From Heterobilharzia americana (Eukaryota; Platyhelminthes; Trematoda; Strigeidida; Schistosomatidae), in NCBI GenBank assembly GCA_944470555.2, contig OX104130.1, forward strand, positions 3,534,001-3,598,000: DNA of 64,000 nt, written 5' to 3'. The notes beneath the pieces were generated by a model, which was not told where the DNA came from, did not search any database, and saw only the letters and a list, made by a program, of their open reading frames with translations. Positions 34,542-46,004 of the stretch are shown piece by piece; position 1 is the first letter of the stretch, and every line of letters starts with the position of its first letter. The position numbers and the translations under genes were made by a program.

Positions 34542-37399
34542 TAGAACCAGGCATTACTGCGCAACGGTCCGAGTTGCCACACCACATATCAGTACATCAA
34601 GTGGAAAGGTAATGAGGTGAAGGATAAAGATAAGTGAATGCAGTCAAAAGAAATATAGTACGAGAAGAAAGGAAAGAGGAGTGACAAAATGGTGAGATTC
34701 GGTATAGCGTTGTTAAGATGAGGATAATGTGTGTGTGGGGATACATCTGCACCACTGACATCGGTTCTGAGCCATGTGATCACCTAGAGTCAGTCTCCAA
34801 CCCCGGTTCCTCTTGTCCTGCGGACCCCAACCACCTAGTCTGCATTTCCCTACATTGCTTAAACCAACAGTCAGAGACTCCATACATTGGTGCCATGTTT
34901 TAGTCTGGCCACCGCCTACTAGACGCTGGGTAGACTACAAAACTTGATAATTGTCTAAGCGTCGACTTCCACAATGAATTCTTTGACCCAGATTGTCTTT
35001 TTCATTGAACTTTAGTGAAACTGATAAACCGGTTGGTTAAGTTATTAATCCTCATCGAATCGAGTGGTCTACACTCTCTACGGCTCTCAGTTCAACAGTA
35101 AGAGACTACATGCACTGGTGCTGAGTCTTGGTGTGGCTAACATTGCACGCCGAGGTAGGCGGTGGCTTGGAATGTGCAGCATATGTTCAAGCCATCTGAC
35201 TAGCCTGCGTAATCTGCCAATCTTCGCCTAACCTTAATATTGCTGACCCAATCAATTTACTTAAGCAATGCCACCAAGAAACCCTTGTTCGAAAACCTTT
35301 TGTCTCACCGTATCTCCTATTTCCACCAATCATCTTCACAACCGTACTTACAGAGGAAAACGCATTTTTCAAGATGCAAATTTTCTAACAGTGATTTCAC
35401 TGTTGTGTGAAAGTTAAAGATTATTTGGGAAATATCAAGTTAGTAACGCCGAGGTTAGGCATCATCTAACTCCAATGGTTGACCTAGAGTATACAGACAG
35501 CATAGCTATACTGGGTGGAGACGTTTACAAGATGCAGTGTATTAGTTTTAGAGGACCCAAGAAAGCTCCAGATGTTTGACTTCCATTGATTTCGTAGCAC
35601 AGACTGTATATATCATGAAATATCAGTAACGTAGAAATTAGGTAGAGTTGTAGACCTTCACTGACTTATCAGGTGTCTGACATGTGTTTTCCGCATGCCT
35701 AGTCAGTCACCGTCCACCTCGACGTGGAGTGTTAGCTGAAGTGAATTTAGGCTGCATAAAGGTAGTAGAGGGTCAGGTTATAACATGGATCAGTTCACAA
35801 AATCTCTGATTGTCGTAAAGGCTAATGTAGACTTTGCAGTTGAAATCTGCTTGACAACAGAAACCGATGGTTGGAGAACCTAGGTGACATTACTGAACTT
35901 CAATCTCATTGGTGCATATGCTTTTTTTCCTATCCGTCATTTTGCTGTCTTACATCAGGATTTGCTAATGTGATGAATAGCCACTTGTATCGTTATGCAG
36001 TAATCGTGTGTTGATGTTGACTGACCGACTAACTTTTATTTGCTTAGAAGATGAATTAAGACTCGTGATTAAAGTATGAGCGTTTTTGAGAGTAAATGTA
36101 TCTCCATCAATATCACTAATTTTTCCCGCATATTGCCTAAATCTCTAGTTATCTATTGTTTGTTTTTTAGCGTAATCCGTTGGAAAAGCCTACACTTTCC
36201 GCACAACACAGATAATTAGATGAATGATGTTCCTTTGAATTACCTCAAATAGACTCCATCCCCTACTGCTTCAAATAATCATCTAAAGCGTTATGAGTAA
36301 TAGATATGTTAAACATACGTCTTTATCGTCCTCTCCTCTCGTAAAGTTATGGTTCACTACTCGAAACTGGGCAAACAGGTACTCTGTTTCACCTCCGCAC
36401 AGTTAGTCGCCCCTTATCGTCTACTGCACGAACGTGTAAAAAGTTGCTATAAGGGTTTCGATATATTTTTTGTCAACTCAATCGTCCCAGTTTTAAAATT
36501 ATCTGAATAGCATGAGATAAGTTATTCAAACATCCTATTCCTGACTTGGTCCTTTTCCGTTGTTATAATCTTACCGGAACTTCAGAGTTATTCGAAGGTA
36601 TGTAACCTAGGCTTTTCTTTTACTAGTTTTATCATACAGTCTTACAGCAGAATAGTATAGTGTTGTATTATCCTCTTATACCTTTATGAGCATAAGAATA
36701 TCTCATTATGTGAAAGACCCAGTTCGTTTTCATCCATAAAATACTGTCTGTGAACAACTCTCCCCGTTGTGACAGCTATCGTCAATATGTTCTGATAATT
36801 CCATGATCATTTAAAAGTACTTCTAGATATCGAAATCACTTTGCTTATTGCTTGTTACTTTATGTATACATACACACCATTCCAATCGAGGTAAAGAATC
36901 TGCTGTAAATATTTGTGTGTGTGTGTGTGTGTTTGACCTAAATTCATATCTTCGATCATTCTTATTTCTGTTCATCGTTCGATTTTCCTCTAAGCTTTAC
37001 TTTCTTGTGGGTATTGTTGCATAGGTGCAATAGAGCGTACGCCCTTGCACGTGAAACTCAGTTTATACACCTGTCAAAACATCTTTCTAAACGAATATTT
37101 ATATTTTCATGTTATTTGTGTTTGTGTACATTTGCTCTGTGTTTGTGTGTATAGCTGAGGTTAATTCATTGTTGTCGTAAACTGTAACACCTTTCAGTTG
37201 TCATTACGGCTATAACTTTTTCATGGTTTACTGTTCTACATTGAAGACTGGAATGTTTAGTACAAGTAAGTGCCAAGCTGTGTATCAACGCGGGGCTGGA
37301 AGAAAATGAAGATGGCTTAGGAATATTGATCGAGAGACTTATAGAAAGATCAGAAAGTAAGGATATGGAAGGGTTGATAATGAATAATCTGAGGGAACT

Positions 37400-38000
37400 T
37401 AGATGCTGACCACGTTGTGTAGCTAGCTCATGCTTTCCGATTTCCCATGTCTTCGAAGGTTATTTCTCTTCAAGGTATCTGGAAAATAAGTTGGGTTAGT
37501 AATGGCAGCGTGTTACCATAGAGCCTATGGCACATCTCCTTGAAAAGCCGGTAGTACCACTCCCCCTTCAGAACCCCATCATAGCGAAGCGATTCACACT
37601 ACAACGGCAACTGCTTTTTTTCCAACCACTATCCAACAGGGTCGAACTACTCGACCTCCGTTATCAGATGGGTTCCTATGCGGATGCCTTGAAACTCCCC
37701 GAATATTCATTATATTGTTATTCATCTTGGTGGCTAGAAGTGGGAATCCATGACTCGCGTTACGTCCTGTCTGTGACTCACTTGTCAACTGGATGTACCT
37801 ACACCCCGGTGAGTGATGTTCTCACTGACACTTGAACCCAGTAACCATCGCCTACTGGATTTCGCTTTAACGTTTGAAGCGATGGTCACGGAGTTTGAAT
37901 CTCGGGAGGCGGGGGGTTGCAGAAGCATCCAGCTGACGAGTAAGCGCCAAATAGGATGAGATGCACATTTTGTATTTCACTGTTACCCACCATGTAGACT
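37400..38000. repeat. Dispersed repeat followed by two opposed Sm-alpha-like units
   Basis: 37440-37615 matches 3531-3895. A minus-strand Sm-alpha unit follows (about 37620-37860; GTTGACAA in place of the CTGANGA box, so inactive), then a plus-strand piece (37875-38000; CTGACGA kept, but GAGA replaces GAAA). The two units face each other across the tRNA-like heads. Confidence 0.55.
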
Positions 38001-38607
38001 TACATCATTGTCTATGAATGATTTTACAAGTGTGTGACGCTGTATTGCAGAGAGAGAAGTAACCTTCTTACAATATGTTTCATACACCGTCCTACCCTAT
38101 TTTACTATCTGACAGTCTTTGGTAAGATGAGATAGTTATTACCCTGTGAACTATATTGGCTGAGTAACAAAAACTAACCCAAGAAACTGATCAGTTCATA
38201 AAAAGTATCAGTATGAGAGATGTAATCGCTTTGTTATCAAGGTAAAAGCTTTGAAGAGAAGACGGTTAACAACAGCCTCCATTAGCCCAAGTTTAAAAGG
38301 CCTGTAGTAAATTAGAAGTGGTTGAATCACAACAACTTGAATTACTACATGATTGTGACAGAGATTCTAACCACTAGTTGTCATGGTTAAACATTTCGAA
38401 TGCCTCATGTTGGCATATCAGTTCGTTTTGTTGTTGTTGCTGTGAGTATTGCTCGAAATTCCATTTTAATCTCAGAGACATGCTGAGATTGAAGACGCTG
38501 ATTAACTGATTGATACTAACTAGAAGATGATCGGACTAAACCATCAACTGACTGAGAGTAGGAACTGGCTGCTGGTACTTAAAGAATTATTGCATAACTA
38601 AGCCCAT
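38001..38607. other. Intron sequence without recognisable feature
   Basis: No gene or known repeat seen. Confidence 0.4.
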
Positions 38608-38905
38608 TCATCAACAGCTGCTTTCGCTGGCTCGATACTGAAGATCAGATCAGATGGCCAGAAAGAATAAGCAACAAGGAACTCTGGTGTGGCGATGAAC
38701 CAACCAAGAACCTATCACCCAACAAATATACAGAAGAAAGTGGAGATGGATTTGATTGGACATTCACGGAGAAGGCCGATTGGGGACATCACGCCCCAAG
38801 CCCTCTAGTAGAACGCAAAAAGGAAACGACGAGTTGGGCATCCGAGGAGAGTGTGACATGGAGGAGATCATGTGAGGGAGAAATGAGAGCTTCTAGGCAG
38901 TCGTT
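38608..38905 (+). pseudogene. SR2-like RTE C-terminal fragment
   Basis: Frame-shifted coding relic: FINSCFRW at about 38608, IRWPERISNKELW at about 38650, a 'RKWRW' block near 38735, then a GRP-like basic region and TWRRSCEGEM at about 38860. It matches the part of the SR2-like element that is deleted in 9660-10850. 38906-39549 holds nothing I recognise. Confidence 0.65.
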
Positions 38906-39549
38906 GACATCAGTCGTCAAGGGCATTTTCCGACTACCATCTGAATTTGTGATGCGTTGCTATCGCTTGTTTTTATCTCGTTGTTGTCGTCAGTATTCCC
39001 ATATTTTATGGTGTTGGATTTCTCCTTGTCTTTTATAAGCGAGTTATTTATTGAGTCTTTTGGGTATCGCTAACTTTCCACTTATTTTAGTTCCCGAGAG
39101 GGGTGTGAGGGAAAGAGGAGCAAAAATGTTACTGATGAGTGATGTATCCAATCTTTTGGTTCATTTCTCCTTCCTCTTTCCCCACCGTCAGTGGAATTTC
39201 ATTTGTCAAGAAAAGACGCTTTGTGTACTTGTGTGTATATGTATACTTGTCTGTGACAATGGGACACCGCTGTCAGAAACAGCCATGTTGTTTACTGTAA
39301 ACGAATAAAATATAGCAACTACTGCTAATTTACTTGTCAGTATCAGTCTTTCTTCAGAGTAATGTTAAAAACAGGGTGGAAGCAATCGAATCGAGCAGGG
39401 TGGGGTGGTGGGTGAAAATCTGTAAATTAAAGAACTTTTTTTTATCCATATAAGCGATGGTAAGACACAACGCCTACATATGAAACAGATTCTAACATTT
39501 GTAGTGAAGAGGAACAGGGCGAAAAATCATAAACGATCCAGTGTTTAAG

Positions 39550-39650
39550 ATGTTTTAAAATACTTTTAATTTTCCCTTGTTCCAGCTGACGTGTCTCAAA
39601 TAGGTTGAGACGCGCGTCCTGAGTTCCACTCTTGGTCACAACCAAGCTAA
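39550..39650 (+). repeat. Degenerate Sm-alpha-like hammerhead fragment
   Basis: CCAGCTGACGTGTCTC, then TTGAGACGCGCGTCCTGAG. Helix III (CGCGCG) and the cleavage site remain, while both core boxes are mutated. Confidence 0.5.
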
Positions 39651-39683
39651 TGGTTAGGGAGAAACTGTTGTTGTTGATATTGA

Positions 39684-39911
39684 GTGATGATTAAAGGTGA
39701 AATGAAAGTGTGGCTTGCAGCAGGATTCGCATCAGTGACTGGGCAGCCAGTGTGATTATGACGAACTCTCAGTGGTTGAAGTCAAGTTAAAACCTGGTCA
39801 CCAGATGGGTCTCGTTGCTCAGTTGGTAGAGTACTAGACCAGTAACCTGGGGATCGCTTGTTCATGTCTTGTCATGACCTATGGTTTCATTTCACCTTCA
39901 GTTATCACCCA
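39684..39911. repeat. Inverted pair of a tRNA-related SINE ('family 4')
   Basis: The ends are inverted copies of each other (GGTGAAATGAAAG at the left, TTTCATTTCACCTTC at the right). The right half is tRNA-like: GCTCAGTTGGTAGAG as A box and D arm, an anticodon-arm-like CTAGACCAGTAACCTGG, and a weak B box GCTTGTTCATGTC. The left half carries the same tail inverted. A single unit is at 56016-56168 and a related tail at 54200-54290. Confidence 0.55.
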
Positions 39912-39989
39912 TTCTCACTGAGAGTAATGTCGACACTAGTTGAAAAGTGAATAGAGAGATTGAAGTTAGTTTTTACCACCCCGAAAAGC

Positions 39990-40730
39990 CAACGTAGAAC
40001 GTCGTGCACAAGTGCATCGATTCAATTTACCACACATCTACGCCGTTGTGACCGATTTTCGGTCGTCTCCAAGACTCCTCAACCACTGATTCCTATAGTC
40101 TCTGGGAATCCCCAGCTAGGTTTCACTCTATACAACTCACACCAGCAGTCAGGGATTTCATTGACTGATGCGACATCTTGATTTGGTCAGTCTAAACCTT
40201 CTTCCAATCTAATCCAACTTCCTCTAGCATGATACATCGAGGTAGACCATGGCTTGGCATGCGCAGCACATGTTCTAGCCATCTTAGCCGATGAAGGTTC
40301 ACAACCTCATCAATCGACTTGGTTGTCTTGTCTAGTAGCCTCCACCTATCCTCAATATTTCTCACACTGATTCCACTGAACGCGAGTGATGCTACGATGA
40401 TACCTGGGGTCAAATACTTGTCTTCTGCTTTAAACGGATATGTCTTACGGCTGCACAACAGGATAGAATAAACTACAGCTCAGAACATTCTTTCTTTAAT
40501 AGGTAATTGGATATCTTACCAGTAGGTTCCATCGATGATGCAAGTTTTCAAATGTCAAACAAGCCTTCTGTATCTTATACACCTTCCTATGTAAGTCAAG
40601 TTGCATATTCCAAGTCCAACCATTTACCCTCCAGGGAGTCAAAGTAACCTAAGATTACTTCGATAAGTGTATCTCTAACGAAATTAAACGAGGACGTTAG
40701 GAGTGAGGATCCCTGGCAGACATAACGTTT
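39990..40730 (-). mobile_element. Decayed RTE LINE, 3' UTR and C-terminus
   Basis: Minus-strand 3' UTR (plus-strand CAACGTAGAACGTCGTGCAC) and C-terminal coding region (plus-strand GGTTCACAACCTCATCAATC) with many stops. It ends about 170 bp before the PMCA exon. Confidence 0.65.
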
Positions 40731-40902
40731 AGTGGTTAATTAATTTATCTAATGATAATGTAGACAAAACCCGAATGTTTTACAAAGTTTCACTTTTTGT
40801 TCTCGAAAAGTGAATATTTTCAATTCAACTGATGATTTATTTCATCAATTGTGTGTTTGTCTTTTCTCAATTTTTATTTACTCTTCTCTCTCTCTCCTCT
40901 AG

Positions 40903-41076
40903 GTTTACACGAAGAGGATTTCTCTAAACGAATTAATGCATTCGGTGCTAATGTTATTCCACAACAACGTGCTAAAACATTTCTACGCTTAATGTGGGAG
41001 GCTTTACAAGATTTAACTTTAATTGTATTGATTGTTGCTGCTTTCATTTCACTTGCCCTATCACTATATATCAAGT
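40903..41076 (+). CDS. Plasma-membrane Ca2+-ATPase (PMCA), second coding exon
   Basis: A polypyrimidine tract (CTCTTCTCTCTCTCTCCTCT) and AG at 40901-40902 precede the exon. The first two bases complete a Gly codon begun in exon 1. It encodes [20 protein letters not shown], then [16 protein letters not shown] and the hydrophobic [20 protein letters not shown]. This matches the P2B-ATPase 'R...FG.N.IPP...KTFL.L.WEAL.D.TLI.L..AA..SL.LS' signature and enters transmembrane segment 1. The best donor is GTAAGT at 41077, leaving the exon in phase 1; the alternative GT at 41075 is weaker. No mutation of conserved residues was noticed. Further exons lie beyond or were not recognised. Confidence 0.9.
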
Positions 41077-42005
41077 GTAAGTCACAAAAATATATTGATG
41101 TGCTATATTTATTTTATTGACAAAATGTGGATTATTGATTATTATTTTTTCTTCCCTGTTATTGATTCATGTGCATCTATGCTACTATTTGCCTTCTCTT
41201 TCTAATATACATATATATGTGCGTGTGTGTGTGTGCAGAGGTGTCCGCCTACGCACGCGCACACACACACTGGACAAATTTTATGTCTTCTCTTTCAGAC
41301 AGGTAAAGAGAGAATGTATTCTGTTATGCAACATGGCGGTTGTGTAATAGTCAGTCCTTGAATTTTTCCAATTCACATGAATTCCGTGGTCTTTTTTGAC
41401 ATTGTCATTATCTTGTTATTTTTGTCTGCCTTTTTTTTATTGCCTGTTTCCTCCTATTGTCAATACAACTGTAGATGTAAATTTTTTTTTCTCTGCACTC
41501 TTTCCACCCACGCTTGCTTCTTCTGTTGCCTGTTCTTCTTTGTTTGACAAGTGTGTTGCATTGGTAGGTGCTCTTCATATATTCGATTGTTGATGAGATT
41601 CAATGTGCGTGTGTGCTCTGGTTGACAAGGTAGTGCTTATCAGTTAACGTGTATATACGTGAATACTTCAGCTTTTTTCTGTCCACCTTCCTGCATACCT
41701 TATGTGACGGAGTTTGGTGTACACGCGGACACAATACACATAATTCGCATGCATAGACATATACTTGGATATCAGATCAAGAGAATTATGTTGAGATACA
41801 GAATCTCATTGCCAAATGAATTCAAATTTTAGCGTTAAAGATAATACTACTTATGTTAATCCTCATGGTATCTATCTCTATGACGATCCAACTTCTCTTT
41901 GGAAGTGTACACTAACCTACCATAAGATCCGGTAACAATAAGTCCCACTTGTCTGGTCTATTCGATCACAGCTTTTCAACTTTTTGTACTTCAGTTTGGA
42001 GCTTT
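41077..42005. other. PMCA intron 2, start; GT/CA repeats
   Basis: Short (GT)n near 41220-41237 and (CA)n near 41258-41270. No gene found. A frame at 41396-41593 is low-complexity and unlikely to be real. Confidence 0.45.
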
Positions 42006-42450
42006 GTGGGGATATTATTGACTTCAAATCAATGTTCGTCACGAACTAACATTTTGGAGAACTATTGAAAAATTGGGAGCTCTGGATAGCTGTTTCCCTG
42101 TAGCACGGGACTCCTCAGCAGTGTGCATCCATAACACTACTGGAGTTCGAGCCCGGAGCCTTAGGATTCCACGTTCAACACGTTATGGTTGAGCCGCTGG
42201 GTCGGGACCCAAAGGACTATATTTTCCTACTTCTGTCAGTTGAGGTTACGCCACATCCTGAATTGATGGAAGTAGGAGACTGCTAACCAACGTGCTGGTC
42301 TTGGGACCTTGGTCCGAGCCTTGGTGAGGTCATGGATGAGAACTGGTGACGATTCCCGTACTAGTAGGAAACAGTTATCCAGTGCTCCCAGGTTTTTAAG
42401 AGTTCTCAAAACTGATGTCGGTTCATGACAAATACTGACTTGAAACCTTC
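42006..42450. repeat. Inverted pair of family-2 hammerhead repeats
   Basis: A minus-oriented unit (42006-42235) meets a plus-oriented one (42260-42450). Left arm ATTATTGACTTCAAATC and onward; right arm ending ACTGACTTGAAACC. The minus unit keeps CTGAGGA (42107-42113) but its GAC-GAAA junction is worn. The plus unit lacks a clear first box. The outer arms would base-pair over roughly 90 bp. Confidence 0.6.
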
Positions 42451-42599
42451 TTGTGATGACGTCTCAGATAATCGGTATGGTTGTATGTGTGTGTGTGTAA
42501 ATAAGAGGCGAACAAGTTGTGTACTACTACCAGTACTCCTGGATATTTGATTTTCTTCTCCCTCTTCCCATTTACGCGTGTCGTCTATTAACTAATTAT

Positions 42600-42790
42600 T
42601 CTTCCTGCTTGGTGGCCAGCGGTGGAGTCCGACACGCGCATTTCATCCTATTTAAGGCTCACTCATCAGGTAAATACATCTGCACCCTATTGTGTGATCT
42701 TGTCCACGGTGCTACTCGAACCCGGTGCCCATCGCTTTAAATGCCAAAACGTTACCCACTGGGGCATGAGTGTCAACTCTTGTGCAGCGG
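42600..42790 (-). repeat. Sm-alpha-like SINE, hammerhead boxes kept
   Basis: The minus strand has a tRNA-like head (B-box region GGGTTCGAGTAGC near 42713-42725), then CTGATGA, an enlarged helix II, GAAA and TGCGCG. Two extra bases sit before the cleavage-site TC, and helix I is weak. Activity is doubtful. Confidence 0.6.
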
Positions 42791-43162
42791 ATATCAGATG
42801 TTGTTCGGTAGATATTCTTCCTCTTTTTTACACAGTTTTTAATAAAGAGAGAAGCTGTTTCTACCCTTATCTTAACGTTATTTGTTTGTCTCTTTATGTC
42901 TGTCTAGTTGTTTATGCCTTTGAAATACGAAAACATAAGAAACATCTGACATGATTTGTGACAGTTTACTTATAACCCCATCCACCTATCTATCTAACCT
43001 ATCTACCAAGCAAAATTATTACGTAATAGGGTGTTGTAGAAAAGAATCAATACACATCCTACATGCAAGTATTCACAAACACACAAAAAAACTTTTCTCC
43101 GGATAAGAAATAACCAACAACATGCTGCTTTCTCTCCTCATTTTTCAATTTGCGGGCTTATG

Positions 43163-43321
43163 GGGATTTATTAATTGATTTCAGGTCGGTATTCATCATG
43201 GACTGACATTAGTTAGAGGAACATTGGAAACAGCTGTCCAGTCCTCCCAAGTTTCCAGTGTTTCTCCAACTGATCTCAGTCCATGATGAATACCAACCTG
43301 AAATCAATAAACGAATCCCCA
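43163..43321. repeat. Long hairpin from two family-2 tails
   Basis: Arms 43163-43231 and 43251-43321 are inverted copies (left GATTTCAGGTCGGTATTC, right GAATACCAACCTGAAATC), about 70 bp each at roughly 85% identity, with a 19-base loop that holds the remnant AGCTGTCC of the ribozyme. The catalytic boxes between the two units are gone. Confidence 0.8.
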
Positions 43322-43344
43322 CCAACCCCCAAATTGAACTAATC

Positions 43345-43640
43345 TAGTGCTTATTGGTGACTAGCATCTAGAGGTGATTCCTGAAGTTCCGATAATAAGC
43401 TGTGACTGACGTCTGGCGAACCTGGTGGACGTGAGGACAAATACTCAACGATGACAAGTTGGAAATATGGACCATTGGATTGAGACTCAGTGGCCCAATG
43501 GTAACGTAACTTGTCCACCGTGAAACCTGAAGGTCCTGGCAGGTCATGGGTGTTCACTGCTGAGGTGTCCCATACTAGGACGAAACGGCTGTCTACTGCT
43601 TCCAGGACTCCCCAATTCTGTTTTTCACTTCCATACACTC
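43345..43640 (+). repeat. Family-2 hammerhead repeat, nearly full length
   Basis: The outer part (TGGTGACTAGCATCTAGAGG) matches the far end of 52487-52865. A tRNA-like head follows (CAGTGGCCCAATGGTAACG), then the core CTGAGGT (last base mutated), helix II GTCCCATACTAGGAC, GAAA, CGGCTG, TC. Probably inactive. Confidence 0.6.
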
Positions 43641-43764
43641 ACAGTCCTTTGTTTTTCCTCTAACTTATTACCAACCATTAGTTGACCATTGAATTTAAAG
43701 CCTTATTCTTCTAATCACCTTTTTTCCTGTCTGTGTGAAACAGGTATATGTATGTCTGCCTGTG

Positions 43765-43793
43765 AATGTGTGTGTGTGTGTGTGTGTGTGTGT
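43765..43793. repeat. (GT)n microsatellite
   Basis: About 13-14 GT units. The surrounding 43641-44429 has no recognisable gene or mobile element. Confidence 0.85.
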
Positions 43794-44429
43794 CAGTGTC
43801 TGTCTACACATATTTATTTGCAAGTTAAAAGCCTATTTTACACTAGTTAAACCTCCAATGTATTTTTGTGTTCTTTTTTGTTGTTTTAACAAATCGATAG
43901 TCAGTTTAGTCTGGGTGTTTTGATGAAATACACTTCTGAACAAGACGAGTAGTTAGATTTCGTTAGATGATCGATCAAAGTGATTTACACACCGAGTAGC
44001 TGTTTTGCTTGTTTAGGGGCGAGTTCTTTAGCGGAGAAATTCAGTTCATAGAGCCGAATTAGTTCAGATCACCTGAATTCGGTTAGTTGATGTGTATGGA
44101 TAATCAATATGCAAATGATGATTTACAAATTGCATGTCTGTATGACAGATTTCTCACAGCTGAGTAGTTTTTCAATTGTGATAGTATCAACAGGGTTTCC
44201 TTTTGATTGCCCAATATATCACAAGGTGTTATCACCAACACGAAATCCCTAGTAACCTACAAAATTTTAAGTAAATACTGTAGTGTATTTTATAACTCTA
44301 TTCATTGATTGAAGCAGTTAATTGACTCCCAATCTCATAGGTAATACATCTTGGATTTTGTGGAAAACAGATGGGGATACTGCTGGTTAAAGGTAAATCT
44401 GTATGCAAAATAATCATGAAAACGAAGTC

Positions 44430-44870
44430 CTGGTGACTAAACACCTCCCTACACGATTCAGACCAACTGTCATAGATTTTATTAACTGGTGCAAAATCTT
44501 GCGTTGTCAGCCTTAGGCTTTTTCTGACCGAATTCTGCTTCACCTGACATCGTATATCAAGGAGATGGAGGGGACTGGCGTATTTGGCACATGTTGAAGC
44601 CATTAGACATACATGTGAACCATATATGGAGGCACTGACTACTGATTGATGTCTCCGAGACCATAGTTACCAATGGTTGAGAACTCTTGGTGCAGTGGCT
44701 TGAAATCGGTCTCAATAGCTTAGATGCATTCACTTTTTAATGTCTTCTAAAGCTTGGATGTTTTGACTAACCTTCAATTTTTCAAATTCTTTCTCCTCTC
44801 ATACACTTTTGTCTATGTTAATATTGTAACTTTTCCTGTCCACTGTTCTATGTTGATATGTTTGTCACTG
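44430..44870. mobile_element. Two opposed RTE LINE 3' fragments
   Basis: 44430-44615 is minus-strand C-terminal coding relic (plus-strand ATTTTATTAACTGGTGC, then CACATGTTGAAGCC). 44630-44870 is plus-strand 3' UTR (GGTTGAGAACTCTTGGTG, then CTAAAGCTTGGATG). Both are old. Confidence 0.55.
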
Positions 44871-44929
44871 ATGTACTGTCATCCACGTTGTAAATTTTCT
44901 CAGCAACACTATCATTGTGCGTTATAATT

Positions 44930-45060
44930 AACTTGGTTGTGTCTAGCAGTGTAATCCGGGATGCGCGTTCCGTCCTCTTTGCAGCTCATTTAACCGCACC
45001 CCAGTAGTGATTGATGTTGTACATACTGGGACTCGATTCCAGTAACCATAGCTTCAAAAA
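44930..45060 (-). repeat. Degenerate Sm-alpha-like SINE
   Basis: Plus-strand TGTCTAGCAGTGTAATCCG is the helix-I side; the core boxes on the minus strand are unrecognisable. The tRNA-like head region lies near 45030. Confidence 0.5.
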
Positions 45061-45174
45061 CTGCGACTCACGTTCACGGGTTCTGTTGCTTACTGTTTGC
45101 TTGCCTGGTACATAACTATGCTGCAGTTTTCACGTTATTGCATATGATTTGACAGACGAGCGAAACGCACTCAG

Positions 45175-45575
45175 CAACCTCAGGCGCATTCATTCAGTAG
45201 GCAATGAGGCACACCTATTGTGTTAGGGCTTGTGATACTACCTGGTTGCGCAAACCTCAGTTGATTAAGTAGGGTCCGAGCTTGCCACTCATTGGTTGGT
45301 AGTCCTCTCCCTAGACTATTCAACCATAGCTCCTGATTTGACCTAGAAAATGGTGGTGATGTCAATTTTCATGTTTTGACGACCACTCTTGATACAGTAC
45401 TTTTTTGCTAGATGAATATGTCTTAATACACTAGGAAGATGAATAACTGACTCAGTGGATGGAATAGCTGCCAATCTGGCACAATAGTACTTCCTCGTAA
45501 ACTAAGCTGGGTTCGAACCCTCAATCTTCAGGTTTATTACGTAGTCAAGTATCTATGCTCAAGTGCTCCTGATTT
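45175..45575 (-). repeat. Two family-3 SINE pieces
   Basis: 45175-45340 carries the tail (GTAGGCAATGAGGC, then CACACCTATTGTG) and a worn tRNA-like head. 45440-45575 has a clear B-box-like GGGTTCGAACCC near 45511. A frame at 45634-45966 beyond them shows no domain I recognise. Confidence 0.5.
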
Positions 45576-46004
45576 GATTTAACTCTAAACCAATGACAAT
45601 ATCACTGATAAATCGTCTTGAGAATGCTTAAAGGTGTTTGATTATCTCTCCTTTCTTATCCTTCTTGGTGATGTTGTTACCTTGTCAATTTTAGTGGTTG
45701 TGTTTCCTCAGAGTTACAAATTGTATAAAATTTCACATTTTATTATTTCTGTGTATGTACGTCAGTCAGTTTTGAGCGGTATTACTGATATGATTCTTCT
45801 GAACTCTCTTGATCCAATCATACTCTATCCAATCGAAAATTTCTCTCAGTCAAGCTGTCTAGAGTGTGTATGCCGTCTCACCACCCCATCTAATACATAT
45901 TCTAAAATTTTATCTGTGAGGAACTTCAATAAACACAGTTCACTAGATTTAAGAATATCTGATTAAAAACCCTAGTAATATTGAATTTGTGGAATCGTTA
46001 ACTG

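Larger units (their letters stand above)
26794..37352. repeat. Large duplicated segment, copy 2 (empty site for the young RTE)
   Basis: Collinear with 12735-26293 except for the absent 2,969-bp RTE. It starts immediately after the gap with ATCAACTAGGCC (copy 1: ATCAGCTAGGCC) and matches the pre-gap sequence up to AGAAAGATCA at 37352. Sub-features mirror copy 1: family-3 SINE 27650-27795, RTE UTR 27840-28045, Sm-alpha 28150-28405, (TA)n 29337-29388, old RTE 29580-29730 and 32829-33185, Sm-alpha pieces 34270-34542, RTE pieces 34543-34912 and 35045-35915, (TG)n 36915-36931. Confidence 0.85.

Noticed and set aside
39806..39900. A genuine tRNA gene
   Set aside because: D-arm and A box look good, but the T-arm/B box is degraded and the acceptor stem does not pair well; a SINE head explains it better.
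39684..39911. DNA transposon (MITE) with terminal inverted repeats
   Set aside because: The inverted ends are tails of two tRNA-related SINE units in opposite orientation; a single unit without the inverted partner exists at 56016-56168, and no target duplication was seen.
45634..45966. 110-codon frame with hydrophobic start, considered as a PMCA exon
   Set aside because: No P-type ATPase motif, no splice signals of note, and no similarity to the expected next PMCA segment.
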